In this document: positions 43,121 to 50,441 of the stretch, piece after piece
Layout: each line of letters begins with the position of its first letter
Numbering within the stretch: the first letter of the stretch is position 1
NCBI GenBank assembly: GCA_026398875.1
Contig: JAPLSB010000018.1
Location: 1-64,000, forward strand
Source: Gammaproteobacteria bacterium
GTDB taxonomy: Bacteria > Pseudomonadota > Gammaproteobacteria > Nevskiales > Nevskiaceae
Length of the DNA stretch: 64,000 nucleotides
Reading direction: 5' to 3'
The notes under the pieces: generated by a model
Database searches by the model: none
Seen by the model: only the letters and a program-made list of their open reading frames with translations
Told to the model about the DNA's origin: nothing
Translations under genes and position numbers: made by a program

Positions 43121-43999
43121 TCAATGCGCGGCAGCCAGATCGCGTTCGCCAGGCACACCGCGCCGCGGCCCGATGACCAGCTGCCGCGCGCCACGGACTG
43201 CACTGGGCGAAATGCCGTAACGCAGCTTGAACTGGCGGGAGAACGAGGCGAAGTGCTGAAAGCCATGGTCCATCGCGATGTCGGTGATCTTGCGATGGCT
43301 GTGACGGGCATCGCGCAACAGGCGCATGCAGCAATCAAGGCGGATTTCGCGGATCGCCCGCGTCGGCGTCAGACCATGACGCTCGAACAGCAGATACAGC
43401 GCGCGACGCGACATGAACAGTTCGGCGGCGATTGCATCGGCATCCAGCACCGGATCGGCGATCCGGCGCAAGATCACGGTGCGGGCGCGTTCGAGGCGGC
43501 TGGTGCGTGTCGCTTCGGCGCGCGGACGTTCGGCGCTATCGGCACCTGCAGCCTCGGCGCGCGACCAGCGCTCGATCAACGACGTATCGACCCGGAAGCG
43601 GCTCGGCATCAGCGCGGCATAGGCATGGGCTTCGATCACCGCGCGGCTGAACAGCACGCTGCCACGGTCATCGCTGCGCATCGTGTCGAGGGCCGACGCA
43701 TATTCGGATTCGCGCCACGGCAGCTCGTCACCGCGCAGGCCGACGAACCAGCGGTACAGCGTGTTGTAGCGGAGTTGTTCGAGCAGCTGCTCGTGGCTCG
43801 GAAACGAGTACAGCGCCTGCAGCAGCGCTGCCCGAATCAGCGGTGCGCAACGGATTGCCGAGAGCGTTGCGTCCTTGCAGATGTCTTCGACAAGACTGCG
43901 GATATGGACCAGCGGATGAACGTCGTCGGCGCCGGGAAGGACATCTGCCCTGTTGGCCGAGCCATGCTTGATGAACCCGGGTGCGCGGGAATCGTACAT
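43121..43999 (-). CDS. AraC-type regulator with an IS5-transposase-like N-terminal domain
   Basis: A 292-residue protein from ATG 43997-43999 (GGAGG upstream). Residues ~170-270 are a clear AraC/XylS double helix-turn-helix (DADAIAAELFMSRRALYLLF ... ITDIAMDHGFQHFASFSRQF). Residues ~27-147 instead resemble the N-terminal domain of IS5/IS1182-type transposases: VHPLVHIRSLVEDI, LLQALYSFPSHEQLLEQLRY, NTLYRWFVGL and RFRVDTSLIERWS. Asp138 sits where those transposases have the first Asp of the DDE triad; the rest of the catalytic domain is absent. It probably regulates the tmo cluster; the N-terminal part may have become a dimerisation or sensing module. Longer upstream starts encode unrelated residues. 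Confidence 0.85.
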   Translation of the reverse strand: MYDSRAPGFIKHGSANRADVLPGADDVHPLVHIRSLVEDICKDATLSAIRCAPLIRAALLQALYSFPSHEQLLEQLRYNTLYRWFVGLRGDELPWRESEYASALDTMRSDDRGSVLFSRAVIEAHAYAALMPSRFRVDTSLIERWSRAEAAGADSAERPRAEATRTSRLERARTVILRRIADPVLDADAIAAELFMSRRALYLLFERHGLTPTRAIREIRLDCCMRLLRDARHSHRKITDIAMDHGFQHFASFSRQFKLRYGISPSAVRGARQLVIGPRRGVPGERDLAAAH

Positions 44000-44578
44000 A
44001 TCGAGCTGTCCTCCTGTCCGGCGAAGATGCCTGCCGCGTCTCCAGTGGCGCGTCATGGTCTTGCGTCTTGAATTCAGTCTCCCCGATCCGACTGTCAGCG
44101 TCATTCGCCCTTGGTGATATTCGATATTCGCCAAGCATCGGTCGCGGTAATGACGGGGCCTGGCGCGTCGACCAACAAGGCGACCACACCCGTCCAGAGG
44201 AAGCTGCATGAAAAGCCATGCGCCTGCGGGGTTTCACCCCCGTTTCTGCGGACACTTCCGAGTAGGCCGATCCTGGCGCAAGGAGTGCTTGCATCGACGC
44301 GAAGGAAGCTCGGCGCGCAGTTCAAGCAAGGGGCTGTCGAACAGGTGCCGCAGCTTGGGGTGAGCTGCGCCCGAATGGGCGCAGCCCGGACGCGCCATCA
44401 GCACGGCCAGAGGCAAGCTTGTGGCGGCTGGGCGGACACTCGGCATCACCTGCTCGCGACTGGTCTACCGGCTCGCACTCTTGGCGGCACTGCCAATTGA
44501 ACCGGCACGGCAGATGACGCCTCGTACGAACCCGAGGGAACGTCGCCCTCGGGTTCGCAGCACGACGGCGATCGACGC
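44000..44578. other. 579-bp intergenic region upstream of the AraC-type gene
   Basis: Holds the promoter side of the AraC-type regulator and the 3' side of the LamG gene. Strong hairpins are GCTGCGCCC/GGGCGCAGC (44364-44372, 44377-44385, loop GAAT) and CGAACCCGAGGG/CCCTCGGGTTCG (44527-44538, 44546-44557), plus GGGGT-TTC-ACCCC near 44231. The second hairpin is 22 bp past the LamG stop and may terminate it, though no T-run follows. I see no transposase remnant or credible gene. Confidence 0.5.
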
Positions 44579-45373
44579 TCAGTCCTTGATGCCGTAGCGG
44601 TCCGACAGAACGGTCAGGAACACCTCGATCGCCGCCAGTTCGCGGTTGTAGATGCGCACTTCATCGAGCGCGCCGGCCAGCGGATAGCGGTAGGTGCGCT
44701 CGCCGAACAGGGGCGACTGCGCGCCGAGATACAGCGGCTGGCCGTTCGACACAGCGAAATTGTGGTGGCCGTTCTCGATGGTCTGCTGAAGCTCGCCATC
44801 GACATACAGCCGAATGCGTTCCGGATTGCTGCGCTGCGTGATCGTCACGTGCAGCCACTTGCCGAGCTGTGGCTTGATCGGCGTGGTGAGCGCGACGGCC
44901 GTCGAGTAGTCGATGAAGCCGGCGGAGCCCGGCGCGGGCGCCGGCGCCGACGCGATGTAGCTGAAGAATCCCTGGCGGTCATGGCTCTTGGCGACCGCCA
45001 TCTGAATCGCGTGCGGGACGAAGTTGGCAAACGCATCCTCGCCGGCGAAATCGTCGAAGCGCGCCCAGTAGCTGACGGTGAAATTGTTGCCGAACGCCAG
45101 CGACGGACTGGCCGGAATGGTGACGTAACCCAGATCGCGATAACCGCCGAACTTGGCCGCCGTACCCAGAATCCCCGGAACCAGGCTGACGGCGCCGGTC
45201 GCCACACCGTTATTGCCTCGGCTGCTGCAATCGGTGCTGGTGGTCGAGTTGAAGCAGTAATGGGCCACGAGTCCGTTCTTCGGACCTGCGGCATAACTGA
45301 CGCCGGCAGCGATGGCGCCGGCAACAAGCAGGGGAACTGCGGCAAACAAGGACAAGGTACGCGTGATCGACAT
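44579..45373 (-). CDS. Exported LamG (concanavalin A-like) domain protein
   Basis: A 264-residue protein from ATG 45371-45373 (GGAG upstream) with a signal peptide (SLFAAVPLLVAGAIAAGVSYAAG). The LamG fold covers nearly all of the rest: LVAHYCFNSTTSTDCSSRGNN, FTVSYWARFDD, KWLHVTITQRSNPERIRLYVDGE and LAGALDEVRIYNREL are typical. Such domains bind carbohydrate or protein ligands outside the cytoplasm. No catalytic domain is attached. The ligand is unknown and it has no operon partner. Confidence 0.88.
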   Translation of the reverse strand: MSITRTLSLFAAVPLLVAGAIAAGVSYAAGPKNGLVAHYCFNSTTSTDCSSRGNNGVATGAVSLVPGILGTAAKFGGYRDLGYVTIPASPSLAFGNNFTVSYWARFDDFAGEDAFANFVPHAIQMAVAKSHDRQGFFSYIASAPAPAPGSAGFIDYSTAVALTTPIKPQLGKWLHVTITQRSNPERIRLYVDGELQQTIENGHHNFAVSNGQPLYLGAQSPLFGERTYRYPLAGALDEVRIYNRELAAIEVFLTVLSDRYGIKD

Positions 45374-45555
45374 GGCAAGGCTCCTGCGCGATGGATTGAG
45401 CCGCCCAAGACCTGAGTCATCGTGGCGGCGCGCCAATCTGAGCGGATCTCACGCTCAGGTCCTCGCGGAATTCCAACGGAACTCCAACGGATTCCTCGCG
45501 ATGTCGCCAGAAACCATCAGCACGCGGTCAACAGCGCCGAGCCGTCGCCCGAAAC

Positions 45556-45580
45556 GAAAAAGCCCCTGCGGTCAGGGGCT
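45556..45580 (-). terminator. Rho-independent terminator of tRNA-Ser
   Basis: On the minus strand AGCCCCTG (45573-45580) pairs with CAGGGGCT (45561-45568) around ACCG, followed by a TTTTC run at 45556-45560. It lies 23 bp past the tRNA 3' end. Confidence 0.85.
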
Positions 45581-45602
45581 TCTTGTTGATGCGAATAGGG
45601 AA

Positions 45603-45690
<88 letters not shown>

Positions 45691-45975
45691 GCGTTGCTTC
45701 AGCAGCTTCGCGTCGGAGGGTCGATTCCGGACGCGGGCTTTGTCGCTGCAGCCCGTCTATTCTATCAATCCGGTTGTGCCCGCGCAGGACTTTTTTGCGC
45801 GATCGCCTGCCGGTCTGGCAACCGACAGGCGTTGCGGCACCGGTGGCCGCAGCGCCACAGGACAGGACACCCGCGCCGGGTGGGATCATAGAAACAGAAC
45901 CGCCACCGCAGCTCGACGAAGCTGCGAGTGGCTGCAGGCACGCGAGACCGACATGACGACCGGAGCAGCTTCACG

Positions 45976-47415
45976 ATGACGGCCACGCCGCGCCAGGTAT
46001 CGGCGCTGCGCAGCGCGCTCCTCGCTGCGGTTGCGCTGGTTGCTCTGGTCACCTGCTCGCCGAATCCGAACCGGCTTGAGCGCGCGCTTGCCAGCGGCGT
46101 GCTGCGGGTGGCGACGACCAACAGCCCGACCACCTGCTTCGCCGGGCCATCCGGACCAACCGGTTACGAGTGCGACCTGTTGCGCGGCCTCGCTGAAAAG
46201 CTGGGGATGAAGCTGGAGCTGGTCTACCTCGCCAACGCCTCGCAAGTGCTCGACTACGTGGCCGGCGGCCGAGTCGATGTCGGTGCGGCAGGCATCAATG
46301 TCACGGCGTCGCGCAGCGAACAGGTGCGCTTCACCAAGCCGGTGCAGACGGTTCGCCAGCAGCTGGTCTACCGTGCCGACGAATCCAAACCACGCGACCT
46401 CGACGGTCTCGACGGCAAGCTGGCGGTACCGAAGGGCAGTTCGATGGCCGAACGCTTGGTTGAACTGCGCGCCAGCCGCTACCCGACGCTGCTGTGGCAG
46501 GAAATCCCGGATGCCGGCGGCAACGACCTGCTGGCCCGCGTTGCCGATGGCGAACTGACCTACACGATCGCCAATTCCGATCTGGTGGCTTTGAACCGCC
46601 GCCACGCGCCGAAGCTCAAGGTCGCCTTCGACGTTTCGGGCAACGAGGACATCGCCTGGGCGTTGCCGTCAGGTAGCGACACCAGCCTGTACGACAAGGT
46701 CCAGCACTATCTGACGACGTTCCCGGAAACCGAGCTGGCACGGCTGCGCGATCGTCATTTCGGCGTCGTCGAAAATGACGAGTACCTCGGCGTGGTCCGC
46801 TTCGTCACCGACGTCAAGGAACGCCTGCCGAAGTATCAGCGCTACTTCGAGGACGCTGCCGAGCGCTATGGCCTCGACTGGCGCACGCTGGCGGCGATCG
46901 GCTACCAGGAATCGAAGTGGGATCCCGACGCCGTCAGCCACACCGGCGTGCGCGGCATCATGATGCTGACGATGGACACGGCCGAGCACATGGACGTGAA
47001 GGATCGCGAGGATGCCGTGCAGAGCATCGAAGGCGGCACGCGCTACTTCCAGCAGCTGCTGCGCAAGATGCCGGCGTCGATTCCGGAGCCGGATCGCACG
47101 TGGATGGCGCTCGCGGCCTACAACCAGGGCCTGGGGCACTTGCACGATGCCCGCAAGCTGGCCCAGAAGGTCGGCAAGAATCCCAATCGCTGGGATGACG
47201 TGCGGGAAGGCATGCGCCGCCTCACGCAGGAGCAGTGGTACTCCCAGACCAAGCATGGCTACGCGCGCGGCGGCGAAGCCGTGCACTTCGTCACCAATGT
47301 GCGCAGCTACTACGACGTGCTGCTGTGGATGACCGGCGGAACGAACGTTGCGCCGAGCACCGAGGCGCAGGCGGCGGCCGTCAGATCCGCAGCCGAGTCA
47401 CCGGCCGACCGTTGA
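45976..47415 (+). CDS. mltF: Membrane-bound lytic murein transglycosylase F
   Basis: Cleaves peptidoglycan glycan strands in the periplasm. The 479-residue protein starts at ATG 45976 with a signal sequence ending LVALVTC (possible lipobox). A periplasmic solute-binding-like domain (about 45-270: [13 protein letters not shown] ... [15 protein letters not shown]) regulates the C-terminal SLT lysozyme-like domain, where the catalytic Glu is in GYQESKWDP and the supporting motifs GVRGIMMLT and [13 protein letters not shown] are present. The layout is that of MltF. Its 3' end overlaps the convergent ferredoxin gene by 35 bp. Confidence 0.94.
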   Translation: MTATPRQVSALRSALLAAVALVALVTCSPNPNRLERALASGVLRVATTNSPTTCFAGPSGPTGYECDLLRGLAEKLGMKLELVYLANASQVLDYVAGGRVDVGAAGINVTASRSEQVRFTKPVQTVRQQLVYRADESKPRDLDGLDGKLAVPKGSSMAERLVELRASRYPTLLWQEIPDAGGNDLLARVADGELTYTIANSDLVALNRRHAPKLKVAFDVSGNEDIAWALPSGSDTSLYDKVQHYLTTFPETELARLRDRHFGVVENDEYLGVVRFVTDVKERLPKYQRYFEDAAERYGLDWRTLAAIGYQESKWDPDAVSHTGVRGIMMLTMDTAEHMDVKDREDAVQSIEGGTRYFQQLLRKMPASIPEPDRTWMALAAYNQGLGHLHDARKLAQKVGKNPNRWDDVREGMRRLTQEQWYSQTKHGYARGGEAVHFVTNVRSYYDVLLWMTGGTNVAPSTEAQAAAVRSAAESPADR

Positions 47416-47719
47416 GCAGATGCTCGGCGACGATCTCGTCGACGTCCGCCTCGCTGCCATACCGATACCAGACACCTTCCGGGTAGACGACCATCACCGG
47501 TCCCTGCTCGCAGCGGTCAAGGCATCCGGCCTGATTGACGCGGGCGCGACCGATGCCGGTGATCGCGGCCTTCTTGACCTTCTGCTTGCAGTAGTCGCGC
47601 AGGCCGCTGGCGCCGTGATCCTCGCAGGAGGCACGGCCATCGCTGCGCTGGTTGCAGCAGAAGAACACGTGGTGCTTGAAGTAGGGTTCCGGCGTGGGGC
47701 TGCTGGCGGGGTCGCTCAT
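47381..47719 (-). CDS. Thioredoxin-like [2Fe-2S] ferredoxin
   Basis: A 112-residue soluble protein with the cysteine spacing of thioredoxin-fold [2Fe-2S] ferredoxins: a first group around FFCCNQRSDGRASC and a second CLDRCEQGPVMVVYPEG. The start HHVFFCCNQR and end [19 protein letters not shown] are typical. Electron partners are unknown. It is translationally coupled to the DUF481 gene (ATGA overlap) and overlaps the convergent mltF end. Confidence 0.9.
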   Translation of the reverse strand: MSDPASSPTPEPYFKHHVFFCCNQRSDGRASCEDHGASGLRDYCKQKVKKAAITGIGRARVNQAGCLDRCEQGPVMVVYPEGVWYRYGSEADVDEIVAEHLLNGRPVTRLRI

Positions 47720-48570
47720 GGCGTTCCGAACGAATAACCGAGGTTGATGGTGGAAATCTGGTCGACGTGGCGGGTGTCTTCCGGCACCTGCGAGTTGTAG
47801 CGGATTTCGTGATTGAAGGTCGCGAACAGATTGCCGACGATGGTCAGCTTCAGCGCCGAAATCGGGTTGACGTAGATATTGGTCTTGCCGGCTTCGGTGC
47901 GCAGCGTCTGGCTGAACTCGGCATTCGGCGAGATCGCCCAGACGTACTTGCCGCCGAACGTGGCGATCGCCGCGGTTTCATAGATGTCGTCCTGATCGCG
48001 AGTCCGGTTGGCACCGAGACCGGTTTCGACATCGAGCGTATGGATCGGCCCGGTCAAGACGTGACGGCCGTAGCCCAGCGTCAGCGCATAGCGTTCCGCG
48101 ACACCGGCAAAGCGATCGTTGTCGTAGGCCAGATTGGTGTACGCGTAGTTGTGCTCATCGAACTGCAGATCGGTCTTGTTGGCAGCCGAGTAGCGTTCGT
48201 CGGTGGTCAGGCCGTCCCGTGTACCGCTGAAGGCCAGCGCGCTGAAGCGATTGCCCCAGCGACTGCGCCGGTACTCCAGCGCGCCACGGACGTTCACGGA
48301 ACGCGTGCGCGTGTTGCCCGAGGTATTGACGACGCCAAGCGCGAGATCGCCACGCCACGGAGACGGCGCGGGCGGCGCGGGCTCGGGTGTCGACCCCTCG
48401 TTGTCCGTAGCGGCGCCGGATTCAGCAGCGTCATGTACGGCAGCCTCAGCTGCAGGAGCATCTGCGGACGCCGCCGGCGCGTCAGCCTGCGCCAACCCGC
48501 TTCCCAGCATGAGACACAGCAGCAGGGCGGCACGAAAAACCGGCAGGCAAACAGTCGGCAGCACGGACAT
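47716..48570 (-). CDS. DUF481 outer-membrane beta-barrel protein
   Basis: A 284-residue exported protein from ATG 48568-48570 with a signal peptide (ALLLCLMLGSGLAQA), then an Ala/Pro/Glu-rich linker (~40 residues) and the DUF481 barrel: WRGDLALGVVNTSGNTRTRSVN, NRFSALAFSGTRDG, ETGLGANRTRD and a final aromatic-flanked strand STINLGYSF. DUF481 proteins are salt-inducible putative porin-like barrels. An upstream in-frame start exists but the residues are not signal-like. Confidence 0.87.
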   Translation of the reverse strand: MSVLPTVCLPVFRAALLLCLMLGSGLAQADAPAASADAPAAEAAVHDAAESGAATDNEGSTPEPAPPAPSPWRGDLALGVVNTSGNTRTRSVNVRGALEYRRSRWGNRFSALAFSGTRDGLTTDERYSAANKTDLQFDEHNYAYTNLAYDNDRFAGVAERYALTLGYGRHVLTGPIHTLDVETGLGANRTRDQDDIYETAAIATFGGKYVWAISPNAEFSQTLRTEAGKTNIYVNPISALKLTIVGNLFATFNHEIRYNSQVPEDTRHVDQISTINLGYSFGTP

Positions 48571-48660
48571 CGGTGAGAGTTGCTCCTGTATTGGGGTTTG
48601 ATCGAGGACGCCTTCGGCCCGGGATCCTGGCCGGTGGCCTGTGCTAGCGTCGCCGCCATC

Positions 48661-49896
48661 ATGCCGCTGCCCGAACCGCGCCCGTTTCCGCTTGCCGACG
48701 CCGATCTGTGCGTGAAATGCGGGCTCTGCCTGCCGCACTGCCCGACCTACGGGCAGTCGCGCAACGAAGCCGATTCACCGCGCGGCCGGATCATGCTGAT
48801 GCAGGGTCTGGCGACCGGGCGCATTGTCCCGTCATCCACCGTTGAACGCCATCTCGATGGCTGCCTCGGCTGCCGGGCCTGCGAACGCGTATGCCCGGCT
48901 CAGGTCCCGTACGGCGCGCTGATCGATGCCGGTCGCGCCGTGCTGGCCGAAGCGCGCCCTGCCCGCTTGCGGCGATCGCGCTGGACCAGCGTCGTGTTGT
49001 CGCAGCGGCCGCTGCGACAACTGCTGGCGATGCTGCTGCGGCTGTACGTCGCGAGCGGTCCGCAAGCCTTGATCCGCCGCTTTCATCTGCTTGGCGGCGG
49101 CCGGCTGGCACGGCTCGAATCGCTGCTGCCGGCTTCATCCGCCATCCGCCGCCCATCGACTGCAGTGCCCGCTGCAAACAAAGCTGCGCGAGGAACCGTG
49201 GCGATCTTCACCGGCTGCGTCGGCGGGATTGCCGATCCGGCACTGGCCGACGACCTTGCGCTGCTGCTGGCCGATTGCGGCTATCGGGTCCGCCGCCCAA
49301 GTGCGGAGACCTGCTGCGGCGCCATCGATCAGCACGCCGGAGACCCTGCACGCGCCGAACGGCTGGCGGCGCGCAATGTTGCCGCGTTCGGCGCTGGCGA
49401 TGATCCGATCCTGCCGCTGGCGACCGGCTGCGCCGCCACGCTGGCCGCCTACCCGCGTCTGGCCGCCGGTGGCGATGCGTTCTGCCGTCGCCTGCGCGAT
49501 CCGCTTGCCTTCCTGATGGCACACGCCGATGCGCTGCGCTTCCGCGCCACACCGCTGACGGTTGCCATCCATGAACCGTGCACGCAGAAGAACGTGATCG
49601 GTGAAGGCCGGGCGCTGCGGCAACTGCTGGCGCGCATTCCGGAACTGACGGTGGTGGAACTCGATGCTTCGGGCCGCTGCTGCGGCGCGGCCGGCACCCA
49701 CTTCATCGATCACGCCGCAGAGGCCGACGCGCTGCTGCAGCCGAAGCTCGACGCGATCGCCGCACTGACTCCCGATCTGATCGTCAGCGCCAATATCGGT
49801 TGCGCGCTGCATCTGGCCGGCGGGCTGCGCCGGGCCAGCGGCATCAGCCCGGAGGTGTTGCACCCGGTTCGACTGCTGGCACGATGCCGGGCTTGA
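48661..49896 (+). CDS. GlcF-like (Fe-S)-binding oxidoreductase subunit
   Basis: A 411-residue protein from ATG 48661 with two [4Fe-4S] motifs (CVKCGLCLPHCP and CLGCRACERVCP) followed by two cysteine-rich CCG domains (TGCVGG...ETCCGA and EPCTQKN...GRCCGAAG). This is the architecture of glycolate oxidase subunit GlcF. The flavoprotein partners GlcD and GlcE are not in the window, so the substrate is uncertain. Its last 53 bp overlap the convergent lptE gene. Confidence 0.87.
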   Translation: MPLPEPRPFPLADADLCVKCGLCLPHCPTYGQSRNEADSPRGRIMLMQGLATGRIVPSSTVERHLDGCLGCRACERVCPAQVPYGALIDAGRAVLAEARPARLRRSRWTSVVLSQRPLRQLLAMLLRLYVASGPQALIRRFHLLGGGRLARLESLLPASSAIRRPSTAVPAANKAARGTVAIFTGCVGGIADPALADDLALLLADCGYRVRRPSAETCCGAIDQHAGDPARAERLAARNVAAFGAGDDPILPLATGCAATLAAYPRLAAGGDAFCRRLRDPLAFLMAHADALRFRATPLTVAIHEPCTQKNVIGEGRALRQLLARIPELTVVELDASGRCCGAAGTHFIDHAAEADALLQPKLDAIAALTPDLIVSANIGCALHLAGGLRRASGISPEVLHPVRLLARCRA

Positions 49897-50434
49897 CGGT
49901 GGGCGCCTCGGGATCGGCAATCGCCAGCCGCGCCTCGACGCGCAGCAGCACGCGCTCGGCCAGTTCGTCCTGGATGTAGCGGCGCAGACGCGCCTCTTCG
50001 GCTTCCTTGGCCAGAATCTGCTGGGCGCTGAAGCTGTAGTCGCGCGACACCGTCTGCGACTCCGGCGCAATCAGGATCTGGGCCTTGCCATCGACGACGC
50101 GGCGCATCTCGAAGGTCACGCGGGTGACCAGCCGGTACTCGATCGCGCGGCCATCGGTGCCGATCGACAGCACTTCCTGCGCTTCGCGCAGATCGGTCAG
50201 GCGCAGCACCACGGACGCATCGTCGGCCTTGGACACGACCTCGCCACCGCCACGGGTGATGCGCGCCTTCAGCGCTTCCTCGACCGGCGGCGCGCTGACC
50301 CGATACGGATCGACCAGTTCGACGTGTACCGACTTCAGTGCCTTCGGCAGCGGCCGGCTGCCCACCGGGTGGAAGCCGCAGGCGACCATCGCCAGCGCAG
50401 CGAGCGAGATACCGATCGGTCGAACAGGATTCAT
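49844..50434 (-). CDS. lptE: LPS-assembly lipoprotein
   Basis: Outer-membrane lipoprotein that plugs LptD in LPS insertion. The 196-residue product from ATG 50432-50434 has a signal with lipobox MVACGFHPVG, the conserved GF after the cysteine, and the LptE core (SVHVELVDPYRVSAPPVEEALKARI, YSFSAQQILAKEAEEARL). It starts 7 bp after leuS, the usual gammaproteobacterial order; holA, which often follows, is absent here, because a convergent Fe-S gene overlaps its end by 53 bp. Confidence 0.92.
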   Translation of the reverse strand: MNPVRPIGISLAALAMVACGFHPVGSRPLPKALKSVHVELVDPYRVSAPPVEEALKARITRGGGEVVSKADDASVVLRLTDLREAQEVLSIGTDGRAIEYRLVTRVTFEMRRVVDGKAQILIAPESQTVSRDYSFSAQQILAKEAEEARLRRYIQDELAERVLLRVEARLAIADPEAPTVKPGIVPAVEPGATPPG

Positions 50435-50441
50435 GCGCCGA

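Noticed and set aside
44111..44500. Plus-strand frame in the intergenic region before the AraC-type gene, considered as a transposase remnant
   Set aside because: No residues resemble transposase catalytic parts, and the frame runs through strong hairpins; no insertion-sequence ends could be paired.
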